Source of the DNA: Roseospira visakhapatnamensis
GTDB lineage: Bacteria; Pseudomonadota; Alphaproteobacteria; Rhodospirillales; Rhodospirillaceae
Direction: 5' to 3'
DNA length: 64,000 nucleotides
Assembly (NCBI RefSeq): GCF_014197915.1
Contig: NZ_JACIGK010000017.1
Span: 1-64,000 of the forward strand
Below, piece after piece: positions 1 through 9,556 of the stretch. Position numbers and translations under genes: made by a program. The notes beneath the pieces are model-generated. The model saw nothing but the letters and a program-made list of their open reading frames with translations, made no database searches and was not told the origin of the DNA. Position 1 is the stretch's first letter. Each line of letters begins with the position of its first letter.

Positions 1-78
1 CTGAAAGAAGCGCTCGACAAAGTTATGCCAACAGAGTGCAGCAGCTATATGCGGCATTCCGGCTATGGCCCAACTTGA
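1..78 (+). CDS. 3' end of an IS630-type transposase (partial)
   Basis: The first frame of the window is open and encodes 25 residues ending in a TGA at 76-78. The tail carries a C-x2-Y-M-x-H-S-G-Y pattern (Cys-Ser-Ser-Tyr-Met-Arg-His-Ser-Gly-Tyr). This resembles the C-termini of IS630/Tc1-mariner transposases, which commonly end in an ECxxYFxHAGY-like motif. The body of the gene lies outside the window, so catalytic DDE residues cannot be seen. The stop lies 12 bases from the end of the convergent FGGY kinase gene, so the element border must be very close to that gene. The family call rests on a short motif and is tentative. Confidence 0.5.
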   Translation: MKEALDKVMPTECSSYMRHSGYGPT

Positions 79-90
79 TCTCGGATTACT

Positions 91-1704
91 CTAGGCGCGA
101 ACGGCGGCGTCGCGCGCCAGGGCCTGGAACGCCTCGAACAGGTCGAAGCGCCGGTCGTGATAGGCGCGCAAGGCCCCCGTCGCCGGTGTGTAGACCGAGG
201 CATTGGAGGACATCGCCGCCATGGCGGCCGGCATGTCCGGGAACGCGCCCGCCGCCACCGCGCCCAGGATCGCCGAGCCCAGGAGCACCGGCTCCTCCGT
301 GGCCGGCGCGGCCACGGGCACGGTGGTGGCATCCGCGAGCATCTGCCGCACGAGGTCACTGCGCCCCGCGCCGCCGCTGATGACGATCGTCTTGATGCGC
401 GCGCCGTTGTCCGCCTGGGTCTGGATGATCTGCCGCAGCCCGTATCCGAGACCGCAGATCCCGGCGACGTAGAGCGCGACCAGGGTGTCCACGTCCGCGT
501 CCATCCCCAGCCCGGCGATCACCGCGCGCGTGTGCGGATCCGCGTGGGGCGCGCGATTGCCCAGGAACTCCGGCACCACGTGCACCCCATCGGCCAGCCG
601 CGCCGCCGCCGCCGTCGATCCCGCCCGCGCCAGGGCGCGATCGGCGAGCCATCCCGGCAGGGACATGTCCGCCGCCGCCGCCGCCGCGCCGGCCTCGCCG
701 GCCGCCGGGTGGAACCGCAACAGTTGCTCGATGGCGGCGCCGGCCGCCGACTGGCCGCCCTCGTTCAGCCAGGCCCCCGGCACCATGGCGGAGTAATAGG
801 GTCCCCAGACACCGGGCACGAAGACCGGATCGGCGGTCGTCGTCATGGTGCAGGAGGAGGTTCCGAAGACATAGGCGAGGTTGTCCTGGGGTCCCCCGCC
901 GCCCTCGGCGCCGACGCTGCCGATCCCGCCGGCATGGGCATCGATCAGGCCGGCGCCGACCCTGGTGCCCGGGGCAAGTCCGAGGTCGGCGGCGGCCTCG
1001 GCGGTCAGCCCCGCGCCAAGCGGGGTGCCGGGATCGACCACCTCGGTGCCGATCCGGGTGAACCCCTCGTCGGCGAGCACGCCCAGGCCGACGGCGCGGA
1101 AGTAGCTCTCGTCCCAGCGCGCGTCATGACCGAGATAGGTCCACTTGCAGGTGACCGTGCAGATGGAGCGCGCCAGGCTTCCGGTGGCGCGCCAGGTCAG
1201 GTAGTCGGTCAGGTCCAGGAACTGCCAGGCGGTCCCGAACACCTCGGGGCGGTTTTCCTTCAGCCACAGCAGCTTGGGCGTCTCCATCTCGGGCGAGATG
1301 CGGCCGCCCACATAGTCGAGCACGCGGTGTCCCAGGGCGTTGATGCGCTCGGCCTGGTCGATGGCGCGGTGATCCATCCAGACGATGATGTTGCGGTCCG
1401 GATCCTCGCTCGGCCCCACGGGGAGCGGCGCGCCGTTGTCCCCGAGGACGACGAGCGAGCAGGTGGCATCGAAACCCACGCCGGCGACGGCGGCGGGATC
1501 GACGCCGGCCTTCCGGATCGCCCCCCGGGCCGCGGCCGAGACGGCGGCCCAGATCTCGGCCGACGATTGCTCCACGATCGACCCCGGCGCGTGATGGACC
1601 GTGACGTCGCGCTTGTCGGTGCCCAACAGCGTGCCGGAGGCGTCGAAGACGCCGGCGCGGGCGCTGCTTGTTCCGACATCGATGCCCATGAAGACCTGGG
1701 TCAC
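91..1704 (-). CDS. FGGY-family pentulose kinase, probable D-ribulokinase
   Basis: A 537-residue FGGY carbohydrate kinase that would phosphorylate a ketopentose in the cytoplasm, most plausibly D-ribulose to D-ribulose-5-phosphate. The N-terminal phosphate loop reads GIDVGTSSARAG, the catalytic Asp sits in GLIDAHAGG, and the C-terminal adenine-binding turn reads ISGGAGRSD. Length and motifs fit the pentulose kinase subfamily (about 520-550 residues) better than xylulokinase or glycerol kinase. The start is GTG at 1704, with GGGAGG seven bases upstream; an ATG five codons later is a weaker choice. It is the last gene of the leftward polyol operon, directly behind a ribitol-dehydrogenase-like SDR, which supports ribulose as substrate. 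L-ribulose or another ketose remains possible. Confidence 0.85.
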   Translation of the reverse strand: MTQVFMGIDVGTSSARAGVFDASGTLLGTDKRDVTVHHAPGSIVEQSSAEIWAAVSAAARGAIRKAGVDPAAVAGVGFDATCSLVVLGDNGAPLPVGPSEDPDRNIIVWMDHRAIDQAERINALGHRVLDYVGGRISPEMETPKLLWLKENRPEVFGTAWQFLDLTDYLTWRATGSLARSICTVTCKWTYLGHDARWDESYFRAVGLGVLADEGFTRIGTEVVDPGTPLGAGLTAEAAADLGLAPGTRVGAGLIDAHAGGIGSVGAEGGGGPQDNLAYVFGTSSCTMTTTADPVFVPGVWGPYYSAMVPGAWLNEGGQSAAGAAIEQLLRFHPAAGEAGAAAAAADMSLPGWLADRALARAGSTAAAARLADGVHVVPEFLGNRAPHADPHTRAVIAGLGMDADVDTLVALYVAGICGLGYGLRQIIQTQADNGARIKTIVISGGAGRSDLVRQMLADATTVPVAAPATEEPVLLGSAILGAVAAGAFPDMPAAMAAMSSNASVYTPATGALRAYHDRRFDLFEAFQALARDAAVRA

Positions 1705-1734
1705 GGATCGTCCTCCCTTTCGTCGCTACGGCGG

Positions 1735-2463
1735 TTACAGGTCAAGGCCATGAGGCAGGATGGTCAGATCGCGGATGACCACCCCGCGCGGCCGCGTCAC
1801 CATGAACATCACGCAGTCCGCGACCTCCTTGGCCTCCATCAGGGACTTCGCGGCCAGGGCCTCGTCCATCTTGGCCTTTGGCCAGTCGTCCAGCAATGCG
1901 GTGATCACCGGGCCGGGCAAGACCGCGCCCATGCGCACGCCGTGCTCGATGAGCTGGCGGCGGGTGGCATGCACGAACGCCTGCACGGCGAATTTCGAGG
2001 CGGTGTAGATCGGCTCCCAGATCACCGGGACCACGCCCGCGACCGACGAGGTGAAGATGATGTCGCCGCTTTTCCGCTCGATCATGTGCGGCAGCACGGC
2101 CCGCACCGACCGGAACGCGGCGTTGGTGTTTAGGTCGAGCACCCGGTCCCAGACGTCCGGATCTCCGTCGGCGACCGCGCCGCCGACGTAGGCGCCCGCG
2201 TTCACGTGCAGGATGTCGAGACCGCCGGCGAGATCGAGGATGCGGGGCAGCAGGGCCGACACCGCCGCGCCGTCGAGCAGGTCGATCGTCAGCGGGTGCG
2301 CCCGCGGTCCCCACGCCTGGCTGAGGTCCCGGAGCGTATCCTCGTCGCGGTCGATCAGGACCACCGTGGCCCCCGCGTCCAGCATGGCCCTGGCACAGGC
2401 CAACCCGATGCCGGAGGCCGCGCCCGTCACCGCCGCCGTCTTACCCGTCAGGCTCTCGCCCAT
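1735..2463 (-). CDS. SDR oxidoreductase, probable ribitol 2-dehydrogenase
   Basis: A 242-residue classical short-chain dehydrogenase/reductase. The NAD-binding TGAASGIG motif is near residue 15, the NAG motif is in LHVNAGAY, and the catalytic Ser and YxxxK are in FTSSVAG and YTASK. Overall it resembles bacterial ribitol dehydrogenases that oxidise ribitol to D-ribulose with NAD. The gene lies between another SDR and the ribulokinase-like FGGY gene with short gaps (31 and 47 bases), so product and kinase substrate match in one operon. It starts at ATG with a GGA-rich leader. Polyol specificity cannot be proven from sequence; D-arabitol or galactitol are alternatives. Confidence 0.75.
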   Translation of the reverse strand: MGESLTGKTAAVTGAASGIGLACARAMLDAGATVVLIDRDEDTLRDLSQAWGPRAHPLTIDLLDGAAVSALLPRILDLAGGLDILHVNAGAYVGGAVADGDPDVWDRVLDLNTNAAFRSVRAVLPHMIERKSGDIIFTSSVAGVVPVIWEPIYTASKFAVQAFVHATRRQLIEHGVRMGAVLPGPVITALLDDWPKAKMDEALAAKSLMEAKEVADCVMFMVTRPRGVVIRDLTILPHGLDL

Positions 2464-2510
2464 CTCCGTGTCCTTTGTTCCGAGATCTCATGAAACGCTG
2501 GTCGCGCGCG

Positions 2511-3236
2511 TCACACGGCGAGGAAGCCGCCGTCGACGGCCAGGACCGAGCCGGTTACCATGGCGGCGTCGTCCCCCAGCACCATGGCGATGGCGCGGGC
2601 GACGTCGTCGGGTTCGGCGAACCGCCCGGCTGGATGACGCGCCATCATCGGTTCGCTCTTGGCCGGGTCGCTCCAGGCGTCCACCGCGAGCGCGGTCATC
2701 GTCACCGTGGGCGCGACCGCGACCACGCGAATGCCGTGCGGCCCCAGTTCGCGGGCCATGACGCGCGTGGCCCCCTCCAGGCCCGCCTTGGACGCGGCGT
2801 AGCAGACGTGGTCCGGGAAGCCGCGATGCCCGGCGATGCTGGTGACGTTGACGATCACACCGCCGCCGCCGGCCGCCACCCGCATGCGGGCGAATTCCTG
2901 CGCGCAGACCAGCGCCGCGCGAAGGTTGACGCCCAGCACGGCCTCGTAGCCCGCGTCGGTCATGTCCAGCACGCGTTCCAGCACGTTGATGCCGGCGCAG
3001 TTGACGAGGCCGTCGCAGGGACCGGCCTCCCGGATCGCCGCCCGTGCCTGGGCCGGGTCGGCCAGATCGACGACGATGGGGTGCGCGCCGATCTCCGTGC
3101 GCAGGTCCTCAAGCCCGTCGGGGGTTCGGCCCAGGGCCACGATCCGGGCGCCACGCTCGGCCAGAAGGTGGGCGGTGGCCCGTCCGATGCCCTTTCCCGC
3201 GCCGGTGATGATGATGGATGGTCCCGCGACTCCCAT
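2511..3236 (-). CDS. SDR oxidoreductase of the L-xylulose reductase (DCXR) type
   Basis: A 241-residue short-chain dehydrogenase/reductase. The cofactor loop TGAGKGIG is followed by a basic residue (ALGRT), which suggests NADP(H). The catalytic Ser is in VTSIAG and the Tyr-Lys pair in YAASK. The segment PTVTMT followed by WSDP and a RFAEPDDV stretch closely matches dicarbonyl/L-xylulose reductases, which interconvert L-xylulose and xylitol. The ATG at 3236 is chosen over a longer frame because it has a GAGGAG Shine-Dalgarno and the protein then begins right at the Rossmann fold. It sits in the polyol operon between the zinc dehydrogenase and the ribitol-dehydrogenase-like gene. Direction and substrate in vivo are inferred. 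Confidence 0.78.
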   Translation of the reverse strand: MGVAGPSIIITGAGKGIGRATAHLLAERGARIVALGRTPDGLEDLRTEIGAHPIVVDLADPAQARAAIREAGPCDGLVNCAGINVLERVLDMTDAGYEAVLGVNLRAALVCAQEFARMRVAAGGGGVIVNVTSIAGHRGFPDHVCYAASKAGLEGATRVMARELGPHGIRVVAVAPTVTMTALAVDAWSDPAKSEPMMARHPAGRFAEPDDVARAIAMVLGDDAAMVTGSVLAVDGGFLAV

Positions 3237-3382
3237 GATGCTCCTCACATGCTCTTCGGGCCGGGTGTGGTGCGCCGCCGCCGCGTCCCGAAGGCTCGCG
3301 CGCGGCTGGCGGTGGACGCACCGACCCCTCCGCCGGGCGGCACCGGCCGCGCGGCGGTCTCCAGTCACTGTTGGCGTCAGAC

Positions 3383-3407
3383 CACCGGTCATGGACCATG
3401 ACCGGTG
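3383..3407. repeat. Perfect 12-bp palindrome inside the polyol operon
   Basis: The arms at 3383-3394 and 3396-3407 are exact reverse complements around one central base. The element lies just 3' of the threitol-type dehydrogenase gene on the transcribed minus strand, in a 187-base gap before the next SDR. It has no T-tract, so it is not a typical terminator. It could be an mRNA-stabilising or processing hairpin, or an operator for an internal promoter. Confidence 0.6.
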
Positions 3408-3423
3408 ACGTCCGTGGCCGGTA

Positions 3424-4488
3424 TCAGGCCGTTCCGGGGACCAGCAGGACCTTGACGGCCTCCATGGTCGCGGACCGCTCGAACGCCGCTTCCCAGTCGC
3501 CGAGCGCGTATGTGTCGGTGACGATCCCGTCGGAGGTGACCTTGCCCCGGGCCAGCAGGTCGATGGCCACCTCGTAGGCGCGCGGGCCGAGGTGCGCGCC
3601 GCGAATGTCGAGTTCCTTGCGGTCGCCGATGATCGACCAGTCGGCGCTCGTCTCCTTGCCGAAGACCGAGAATTCCACGAAACGACCCAGCTTGCGGACC
3701 ATTTGCAGGCCCTGCGTCACGCCGGCGGGGGCGCCGCTGGCCTCGATGTAGACGTCGCAGCCGTAGCCGTCGGTCAGGTCCTTGACGACCTGGATCGCGT
3801 CGTCCCGCGACGGGTTGATGCAGACGTCGGCGCCGTACCGCTTGGCCAGGGCCAGGCGCTCGTCGGACAGGTCGACCGCGACCAGCGTCTTCGGCGTCAG
3901 GAGGGCGGCCACCTGCACCATGAACAGGCCGATCGGCCCGGTGCCGGCGATGACCACCACGTCGCGGAAGCCGATGGTGCCGCGCTCCACCGCGTGGATG
4001 GCGCAGGCCAGCGGCTCGACGATGGCGGCGTCCTCCAGCGGCAGGTCGGCCGGCATCTTGTGCACGCGCGCGTTGGCCGGATAGATCATGTACTCGGCCA
4101 TGCCGCCGTCGGCCACGCCGCGCTGGAAGCCGAAGATGTCGTGCCGCTCGCACATCCAGTACTGGCCGTCGCGGCAGTAGCGACAGGTGCCGCAGGGCAC
4201 GATCTGCTCGGCGATCACCATGTCGCCGACCGCGACGCCGTGGTGTTCTTCCGCGCCCGGGCCGGCGGCCTCGACGAAGCCGAAGAACTCATGGCCGGCG
4301 ACGACGGGGGCCTTGACCCAGGGGATGTCCCAGAACATGCCGGCGCCCGACCAGCACTTCCGGTCCGACGCGCAGATCCCGCAGGCGCCGACGCGAACCA
4401 GCAGTTCCTTGTCCTTTGGCTCCGGCCGCCGGATCGTCTCGATGCGATAATCCTTGGGACCGTGGCAAACGACTGCCGTCATGTCCAT
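3424..4488 (-). CDS. Zinc-dependent erythritol/L-threitol-type dehydrogenase
   Basis: A 354-residue medium-chain zinc alcohol dehydrogenase. The catalytic zinc ligands are in GICASD and GHEFFG. The structural zinc site is complete, with Cys-x2-Cys-x2-Cys-x7-Cys in the CGTCRYC region near residue 110. The dinucleotide loop GTGPIGL follows. The stretches KAPVV, FGFQR, ADGGMAEYM and IGDRKELDIRGAHLGP strongly resemble mycobacterial erythritol/L-threitol dehydrogenase (EltD), which oxidises these tetritols to erythrulose with NAD. ATG 4488 is chosen because AAAGGA lies eight bases upstream; the frame also extends 11 codons further. It follows the permease gene at a 36-base gap. In this pentitol context the true substrate could instead be a C5 polyol. 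Confidence 0.8.
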   Translation of the reverse strand: MDMTAVVCHGPKDYRIETIRRPEPKDKELLVRVGACGICASDRKCWSGAGMFWDIPWVKAPVVAGHEFFGFVEAAGPGAEEHHGVAVGDMVIAEQIVPCGTCRYCRDGQYWMCERHDIFGFQRGVADGGMAEYMIYPANARVHKMPADLPLEDAAIVEPLACAIHAVERGTIGFRDVVVIAGTGPIGLFMVQVAALLTPKTLVAVDLSDERLALAKRYGADVCINPSRDDAIQVVKDLTDGYGCDVYIEASGAPAGVTQGLQMVRKLGRFVEFSVFGKETSADWSIIGDRKELDIRGAHLGPRAYEVAIDLLARGKVTSDGIVTDTYALGDWEAAFERSATMEAVKVLLVPGTA

Positions 4489-4524
4489 GTGAAGAGTCCT
4501 TTCCGTTGGACCGTTGGTCATCGA

Positions 4525-5511
4525 TCAGCGCCATTCACGTCCGATGTAGATGGCCAGCAGAATGATGAATCCTTTGATGACGTCCTGGAGGTACGGGTTG
4601 ATGCCCACCAGGTTCAGGCCGTTGTTCAGAATGCCCAGCAGGATGGCGCCGATCAGGGTGCCGAGGATCAGGCCCCGACCGCCGGCGATCGCGGTGCCGC
4701 CCAGAACCACGGCGGCGATGGCGTCCAGTTCGAAGCCGACGCCCGCGTTGGGCTGGCCGCTCATCAGCCGCCCGGTCAGGACCACTGCCGCGAAGGCGGA
4801 GGTCAGCCCCGAGATGGCATAGATGGCCAGCTTGATCCGCTGGGTCTTCACGCCCGACAGGCGGGCCGCCGTCTCGTTGCCGCCGATGGCGTAGACGTGG
4901 CGGCCGAACGGCGTGCGCTGGAGGAGCACCCAGGCGACGGCGTAGATGATCACCATCAGGATCACCGGGACCGGCACGTCGCCGATGCGGCCGATGCCGA
5001 ACCAGGAAATCCAGCTGGGAAGGCCGCTGATCGGATAGCCGCCGGAATAGATCAGGCCGAGCCCCCGGGCGATGCCCATGGTCGCCAGGGTGACGATGAT
5101 CGCCGGCATGCGCCCCCAGGCCACCAGGGCGCCGTTGAACAGCCCGAAGCCGAGCCCCACCAGCAGGCCGCCGGCGAGGCCGACGACGCCCGGCATGCCC
5201 ATGTGGACGATCAGCCCGGCGCAGATGGTGCCGGCCAGCGCCATGACCGCCCCGACGGACAGGTCGATCCCGCCCGTCAGGATGACGAAGGTCATGCCTA
5301 CCGCCAGGATGCCGATGATCGAGACCTGCCGCAGGACATTGAAGATATTTGAGATATTGAAGAAGTTCTCGCTGGCGATCCCCATCAGGATCGAGACGAC
5401 CACCAGGCCGGCCAACGGCAGCACCAGCGGCGACTGCAACACCCGACCGAAACTCAGGCCCGTGTCTTTCGAGGTCTGGACCGTGGCGCTTGCGTTCGTA
5501 TCATGCGACAT
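4525..5511 (-). CDS. Sugar/polyol ABC transporter permease, RbsC type
   Basis: A 328-residue integral membrane permease of the BPD_transp_2/RbsC family that would form a homodimeric channel for a periplasmic-binding-protein-dependent importer. It has a polar N-terminus of about 30 residues, then about eight hydrophobic segments. Family motifs include [13 protein letters not shown] near residue 80 and [13 protein letters not shown] near residue 260. The start codon lies inside the end of the upstream ATPase gene (11-base overlap), indicating translational coupling. It belongs to the operon carrying ribitol- and threitol-type dehydrogenases, so the cargo is probably a C4 or C5 polyol. Confidence 0.9.
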   Translation of the reverse strand: MSHDTNASATVQTSKDTGLSFGRVLQSPLVLPLAGLVVVSILMGIASENFFNISNIFNVLRQVSIIGILAVGMTFVILTGGIDLSVGAVMALAGTICAGLIVHMGMPGVVGLAGGLLVGLGFGLFNGALVAWGRMPAIIVTLATMGIARGLGLIYSGGYPISGLPSWISWFGIGRIGDVPVPVILMVIIYAVAWVLLQRTPFGRHVYAIGGNETAARLSGVKTQRIKLAIYAISGLTSAFAAVVLTGRLMSGQPNAGVGFELDAIAAVVLGGTAIAGGRGLILGTLIGAILLGILNNGLNLVGINPYLQDVIKGFIILLAIYIGREWR

Positions 5512-7003
5512 TTTCTAGTTTTCCGGTCGTTGCGTAGGTCATGATCTTTTCTGACGTGAGGTCGTCGCCGTCCACTGTGGCGACGATCCCGCCGCCCCGG
5601 AACACGCAGACGCGGTCCGACACGCCGAGGACTTCCGGCAATTCGGAGGACACCATGATGATGGCGCAGCCCCGCGCGGTCAGGTCGCGCATGAGCTGAT
5701 AGATCTCCGCCTTCGCTCCGACGTCGATCCCGCGCGTGGGCTCGTCGAAAATGAGAACCTTCATGTCGTGATTCAGCCAGCGCGCGAGCACTACCTTCTG
5801 CTGGTTGCCGCCCGAGAGGGTGTCCATTCGATCCCTGGGGCTGTTGGCCTTCACCCGGACCTGCGTCATGGCGTCCCTGGTGCAGGCAAGTTCCTTCCGC
5901 AAATCAATGAAGATCTGGTTCTTGCGGTACTTCCCGTAATTGTTGATGGAGATGTTGGGCAGGATGGCGAAGCTGGTGATCAGGCCCTTCTCCTTGCGGT
6001 TCTCCGGTAGGAGCCCGACGCCATGGGCGAGCCCGTCCGCCGGCTCGGAGAACCGCACCGCCTTGCCCTCCAGGGTCATCCGGCAGCGCGCCGCCGGGTG
6101 GGCGCCGAGCAGGGCCAGCACCGTTTCGGTGCGCCCCGATCCGACCAGCCCCGCGAACCCCAGGATCTCGCCCTTCCGAAGGGTGAAGGAGGAGACCGGC
6201 CCGCCACGCTTGAGCTGGATTTCCGCCACGTCGAGCACCGGGGGCGCCGTGGGGTCGAGGACCGGCTTGGGCGGGAAGTTCTGTTCGATTCGCCGCCCGA
6301 CCATCATTTCGACCAGGCGGTCGTTGTCCACATCCGCCACGTCGCAGGTGCCGATGTACTCGCCGTCGCGCAGCACCGTGATGCGGTCGCAGATCTGGAA
6401 GATCTCTTCCAGGTGGTGCGAGATGAAGACGATGGCGACGTCGTTCCGGCGCAACTCGCGGATGACCTTGAACAGCCGCTCGACCTCCGTGGGCGTGAGC
6501 GTCGCCGTCGGCTCGTCCAGGATGAGGATGCGCGCGTCCAGCGACAGCGCCTTGGCGATCTCCACGAACTGCTGTTCGGCCACGGACAGGCTGGCCACGG
6601 GCACGGTCAGCGGCAGGTCCACACCCAACCGGTGCAGGATGTCGCGCGCCCGGCGACGCATGGCCTTGCGGTCCAGGAAGCCGAGGCGGGTCCTGATCTC
6701 CCGGGCGAGGAACATGTTTTCCACCGCCGACAGGTAGGGAATGAGGCTGAATTCCTGGAAGACGATGCCGATCCCGGCCGCGATGGCTTCGTCGTAATTG
6801 GCGAACCGCCGGTCCTCGCCATGGATCCTGATGGTGCCGTCGCTGGCCTTGATGATGCCGCACAGCACCTTCATCAACGTCGACTTTCCGGCGCCGTTCT
6901 CGCCCAGCAGGGCATGAACCTCGCCGGCGCGTACGTCGAGATTGACGCCGTGCAGGACTTCGACCTTGCCGAAGCTTTTCCTGATCCCGTTCAGTTCCAG
7001 CAT
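5501..7003 (-). CDS. Sugar/polyol ABC transporter ATP-binding protein, RbsA type
   Basis: A 500-residue tandem ATPase of the RbsA/MglA/XylG family, energising uptake at the inner membrane. The first nucleotide-binding domain has Walker [10 protein letters not shown] near residue 36 and Walker B LILDEPTA. The second has the degenerate Walker [10 protein letters not shown] usual for the family, the signature LSGGNQQK and LIFDEPTRG. Length matches the family norm of about 500. It lies between the binding protein gene (74-base gap containing a hairpin) and the permease gene (overlapping). Confidence 0.92.
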   Translation of the reverse strand: MLELNGIRKSFGKVEVLHGVNLDVRAGEVHALLGENGAGKSTLMKVLCGIIKASDGTIRIHGEDRRFANYDEAIAAGIGIVFQEFSLIPYLSAVENMFLAREIRTRLGFLDRKAMRRRARDILHRLGVDLPLTVPVASLSVAEQQFVEIAKALSLDARILILDEPTATLTPTEVERLFKVIRELRRNDVAIVFISHHLEEIFQICDRITVLRDGEYIGTCDVADVDNDRLVEMMVGRRIEQNFPPKPVLDPTAPPVLDVAEIQLKRGGPVSSFTLRKGEILGFAGLVGSGRTETVLALLGAHPAARCRMTLEGKAVRFSEPADGLAHGVGLLPENRKEKGLITSFAILPNISINNYGKYRKNQIFIDLRKELACTRDAMTQVRVKANSPRDRMDTLSGGNQQKVVLARWLNHDMKVLIFDEPTRGIDVGAKAEIYQLMRDLTARGCAIIMVSSELPEVLGVSDRVCVFRGGGIVATVDGDDLTSEKIMTYATTGKLENVA

Positions 7004-7033
7004 GACGCGTCCCGACCGGTTCGAGGGAAAGGC

Positions 7034-7062
7034 GCCGCCCCCGCGCCAGGCACGGGGGCGGC
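7034..7062 (-). repeat. GC-rich hairpin between binding-protein and ATPase genes
   Basis: Perfect 10-bp arms at 7034-7043 and 7053-7062 enclose a nine-base loop. On the minus-strand transcript it falls directly after the binding protein stop and is not followed by a T-tract. Such intercistronic hairpins commonly stabilise the upstream binding-protein mRNA so that the periplasmic protein is made in excess over the ATPase and permease. That role is inferred from position. Confidence 0.65.
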
Positions 7063-7076
7063 CAGGACCGCGACCG

Positions 7077-7994
7077 TTACCAGCCGAAGTCGGCGGCGTT
7101 CTTGGAATCGACGACCATCACGTCGATCGGCACCTCCGCCGGCACCACGCGGGCGCCCCACAACTGCGCCAACGCCATGCCGAGGCCGACCCGCACCTGA
7201 TCGCGCGGGAACTGGGCCGTCGTCTCGATGAACGGCGTGCCCTTGGCGATCGCGTCGACGGCCTCGGGGGCGCCGTCCACCGAGGTCAGCTTGATGTCGC
7301 GGCCGGACCCCTGAATCGCCGCCAGCGCGCCCATGGCGCCGCCGTCGTTGACCGAGAAGATGCCCTTGAGGTCGCCGTGCGACTGGATCATATTCTCGAC
7401 CACGCCGAGGGCGACGGACCGGTCCTGACGGCCGTTCTGGACGTCCACGAGGGTGATGCCGTCGTATTCGTCGAGCGCGGCCTTGCAGCCCTCGACCCGC
7501 TCCAGGATCGGAATCACCGGAATGCCGTCCAGGATGGCGACCTCGCCGTCGCCGCCCAGTTCATCGGCCAGGTACTTGCAGGACATGTATCCGGCGTCGC
7601 GGTTCTTGGAGCCGACGAAGGTGTCGACCGGGCCGTTGGCGTTGGCGTCCACCGCGACGACGATCACGCCCGCGTCCTTGGCCATCTGGACGGCCGCTTC
7701 GATGCCGGCGCTGTCGGTCGGGTTCAGCAGAAGGATGTCGATATCCTGTTGCAGCATGTCTTCGACGTCGGAGAGCTGCTTGGCCACGTCATGGCCGGCG
7801 TCGGTGATGACCAGCTCGGCGCCCAGGAAGTCGGCGGCCTCCTTGAGGGCTTCCTGCATCGACACGAAGTAGGGGTTGTTCATCTCCTGGAACGTCATGC
7901 CGATCTTCAGGGTGTCGTCGGCCGCCATGGCCGGCGCCGTGGAGGCGGCGAACCCGAGGGCGACGACGGAGACGGTCTTCAAAAGGGTCTTCAT
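7077..7994 (-). CDS. Periplasmic sugar/polyol-binding protein, RbsB type
   Basis: A 305-residue solute-binding protein of the periplasmic-binding-protein 4 fold. Residues 1 to about 25 are a signal peptide with two lysines, a hydrophobic core and an AMA cleavage site, so it is exported to the periplasm. The mature protein opens with [16 protein letters not shown], typical of ribose/galactose-type binding proteins, and contains [10 protein letters not shown] and TSVDGAPEA. The ATG at 7994 is chosen over a 44-codon extension because it starts a clear signal peptide and is preceded by GGGAGGA. It is the first transport gene after the AraC regulator, and the likely ligand is ribitol or a related polyol. 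Confidence 0.9.
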   Translation of the reverse strand: MKTLLKTVSVVALGFAASTAPAMAADDTLKIGMTFQEMNNPYFVSMQEALKEAADFLGAELVITDAGHDVAKQLSDVEDMLQQDIDILLLNPTDSAGIEAAVQMAKDAGVIVVAVDANANGPVDTFVGSKNRDAGYMSCKYLADELGGDGEVAILDGIPVIPILERVEGCKAALDEYDGITLVDVQNGRQDRSVALGVVENMIQSHGDLKGIFSVNDGGAMGALAAIQGSGRDIKLTSVDGAPEAVDAIAKGTPFIETTAQFPRDQVRVGLGMALAQLWGARVVPAEVPIDVMVVDSKNAADFGW

Positions 7995-8191
7995 GGGAGT
8001 CCTCCCGCTGTAGACAGTCGGTCCGGGAAGCCTCGACGGACCCGCCATGTCGGGCGGCCCCGGACGACGGGGTCGCAACATGCCGTGTCGGCCGAGACGG
8101 GCCGGACGGGCGTGAAGAATGGCCACACCTCACCCGTTCACGGCGGGCGTGAAACCCGTCGCGCCAACAGGGCGGTGTGTTCGGTCAACGG

Positions 8192-9076
8192 TTATCCGGT
8201 CATGCGCACCAGAGTGTTGGCGGCGAAGGTGACGCGGAACTGTGACGGCGACATCCCTTTCAGTTTCAGGAAGTGACGGTTGAAGTTCGACAGATTCGAG
8301 AACCCCACGTCGAAGCAGATGTCAGCGACGCGGAGTTCAGGATCCGACAGGAGCAACTGGCATGCGAGATCGATGCGCAGTTGATTCTTGTAGCGCACGA
8401 GTGTTGTCCCGGTGTGCCGTTTGAAGGATCGCGAGAACGCGCTCGGGCTTTGCCGGGTCAGGGCGGCCAGATCGGTCTCGGTCACCGGCGCGGTCAGGTT
8501 CTCGCGCAGATAGGATATTGCACGGTTGATTGCGGCATTCTCGGCCTTTCCCATGTTGAGCTGAAAGTTGAGGCTCGCCAGGACCTGCGGTTCCGGCGCG
8601 CGAATGAGGGCGTCGACGATGCTGAAAAAAAGCGCCACGCGCTTCACGCCGCGGGCGTCCATCACCTCGCCCATCATTGGTTCGACGACCGCGCTGGTTT
8701 CCCTGTCGAACAGCAGGCCCCGCCGGCTGCGCGACAGCAGGGGGCGGAAGGCCGCCATCTCCGGAATGGCGTCCAGGGTGTCGTCGATGAAGGAGTCCGG
8801 AAACTGGATGACCTGCGTGCGTCGCGGCTCGACGGTGTTGTGCGGGACGTCGCTGATCCAGTTGTGCGGAAGGTTGGGGCCGGTCATGACAAGCTGGCCG
8901 GGAGCGAAGTCCCCGACGTAATCGCCGATGCAGAACTTGCCAGACGTCGACACCAAGAGGTGGATTTCGTATTCGGGATGGTAATGCCAGCGAACCGTGC
9001 GAAACGGATAGCCGTGATGCCAGGCGGCGAAGGATTCACCCTTCCGGATGTGGACCAGTTCCAGGTCTGGCTGCAC
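8192..9076 (-). CDS. AraC-family regulator with N-terminal cupin sensor (ribitol-type operon)
   Basis: A 294-residue transcription factor. The N-terminal half is an AraC-type cupin (WHYHPEYE near residue 30, then GPNLPHNW near residue 70) expected to bind the inducing sugar. The C-terminal 100 residues form a double helix-turn-helix with the family pattern around DICFDVGFSNLSNFNRHF. GTG at 9076 is the start, preceded by a GGGAAAGG stretch. It is the first gene of the leftward operon, 197 bases before the binding protein, so it probably activates that operon in response to the transported polyol. Its sensor half closely resembles that of the second AraC regulator at 14744-15709. Confidence 0.88.
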   Translation of the reverse strand: MQPDLELVHIRKGESFAAWHHGYPFRTVRWHYHPEYEIHLLVSTSGKFCIGDYVGDFAPGQLVMTGPNLPHNWISDVPHNTVEPRRTQVIQFPDSFIDDTLDAIPEMAAFRPLLSRSRRGLLFDRETSAVVEPMMGEVMDARGVKRVALFFSIVDALIRAPEPQVLASLNFQLNMGKAENAAINRAISYLRENLTAPVTETDLAALTRQSPSAFSRSFKRHTGTTLVRYKNQLRIDLACQLLLSDPELRVADICFDVGFSNLSNFNRHFLKLKGMSPSQFRVTFAANTLVRMTG

Positions 9077-9240
9077 GGACCTTTCCCTTCCATCCCACGC
9101 GGGACTCTCACCGCAGTCCCGTATTCCTTCTTATGTTACACTTTAGTTTAACAACAGGAGCCGCGCGGTTTCCACGCCGGCAGCGACCGTTCGCTGATAG
9201 TTTTTTAACCGACCCCTGTGAAAAAATGCATATTCTCCCG
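9077..9240 (-). promoter_or_regulatory. AT-rich probable promoter region of the ribitol-type operon
   Basis: This stretch upstream of the AraC gene is clearly richer in A/T than its surroundings, especially 9121-9160 and 9190-9240, with several short T- and A-runs. It is the only plausible promoter region for the leftward operon starting at 9076. No single -35/-10 pair stands out. The adjoining 9241-9450 is very GC-rich and shows no gene that I can support. Confidence 0.4.
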
Positions 9241-9450
9241 GGTCGCCGCGGGTCGAGACGCGGCCGCGGGCGGCGGAAGCGGGGCGGCGGCGCGGGGTTG
9301 TGTCGTCGAACCCGCCGGGGGAGGGCGGCGCGGACGCGTCCCCCGTGCATCGGCGGCGGGTCGGGCGCGGGATGCGCGCGGCGGATCGCCGCGTGCCTCT
9401 CGGTTCGCGATCTCCGCCGCCGTCGAGTCGCAGGCATGGGTCCCGGTCGT

Positions 9451-9482
9451 CAAAAGCGGCGATGAGGGGTGCTCATCGCCGC
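9451..9482 (-). terminator. Intrinsic terminator of the xylitol-type operon
   Basis: Perfect 11-bp arms at 9456-9466 and 9472-9482 enclose a five-base loop. Read on the minus strand, the stem is followed by TTTTG. It lies about 75 bases after the stop of the binding protein gene at 9557, where the leftward xylitol-type operon should end, and it separates that operon from the next one. Confidence 0.82.
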
Positions 9483-9556
9483 CAAGGTCTTGCGTTCGGG
9501 GGCGTGGTCGGCCCTCCGTCCGGCGGATGAGTCACCCGCATCCGCCGGCGGTCGTG

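Noticed and set aside
9241-9450. A coding gene between the two polyol operons
   Set aside because: Several frames are open because of extreme GC, but none has a ribosome binding site plus sensible composition.
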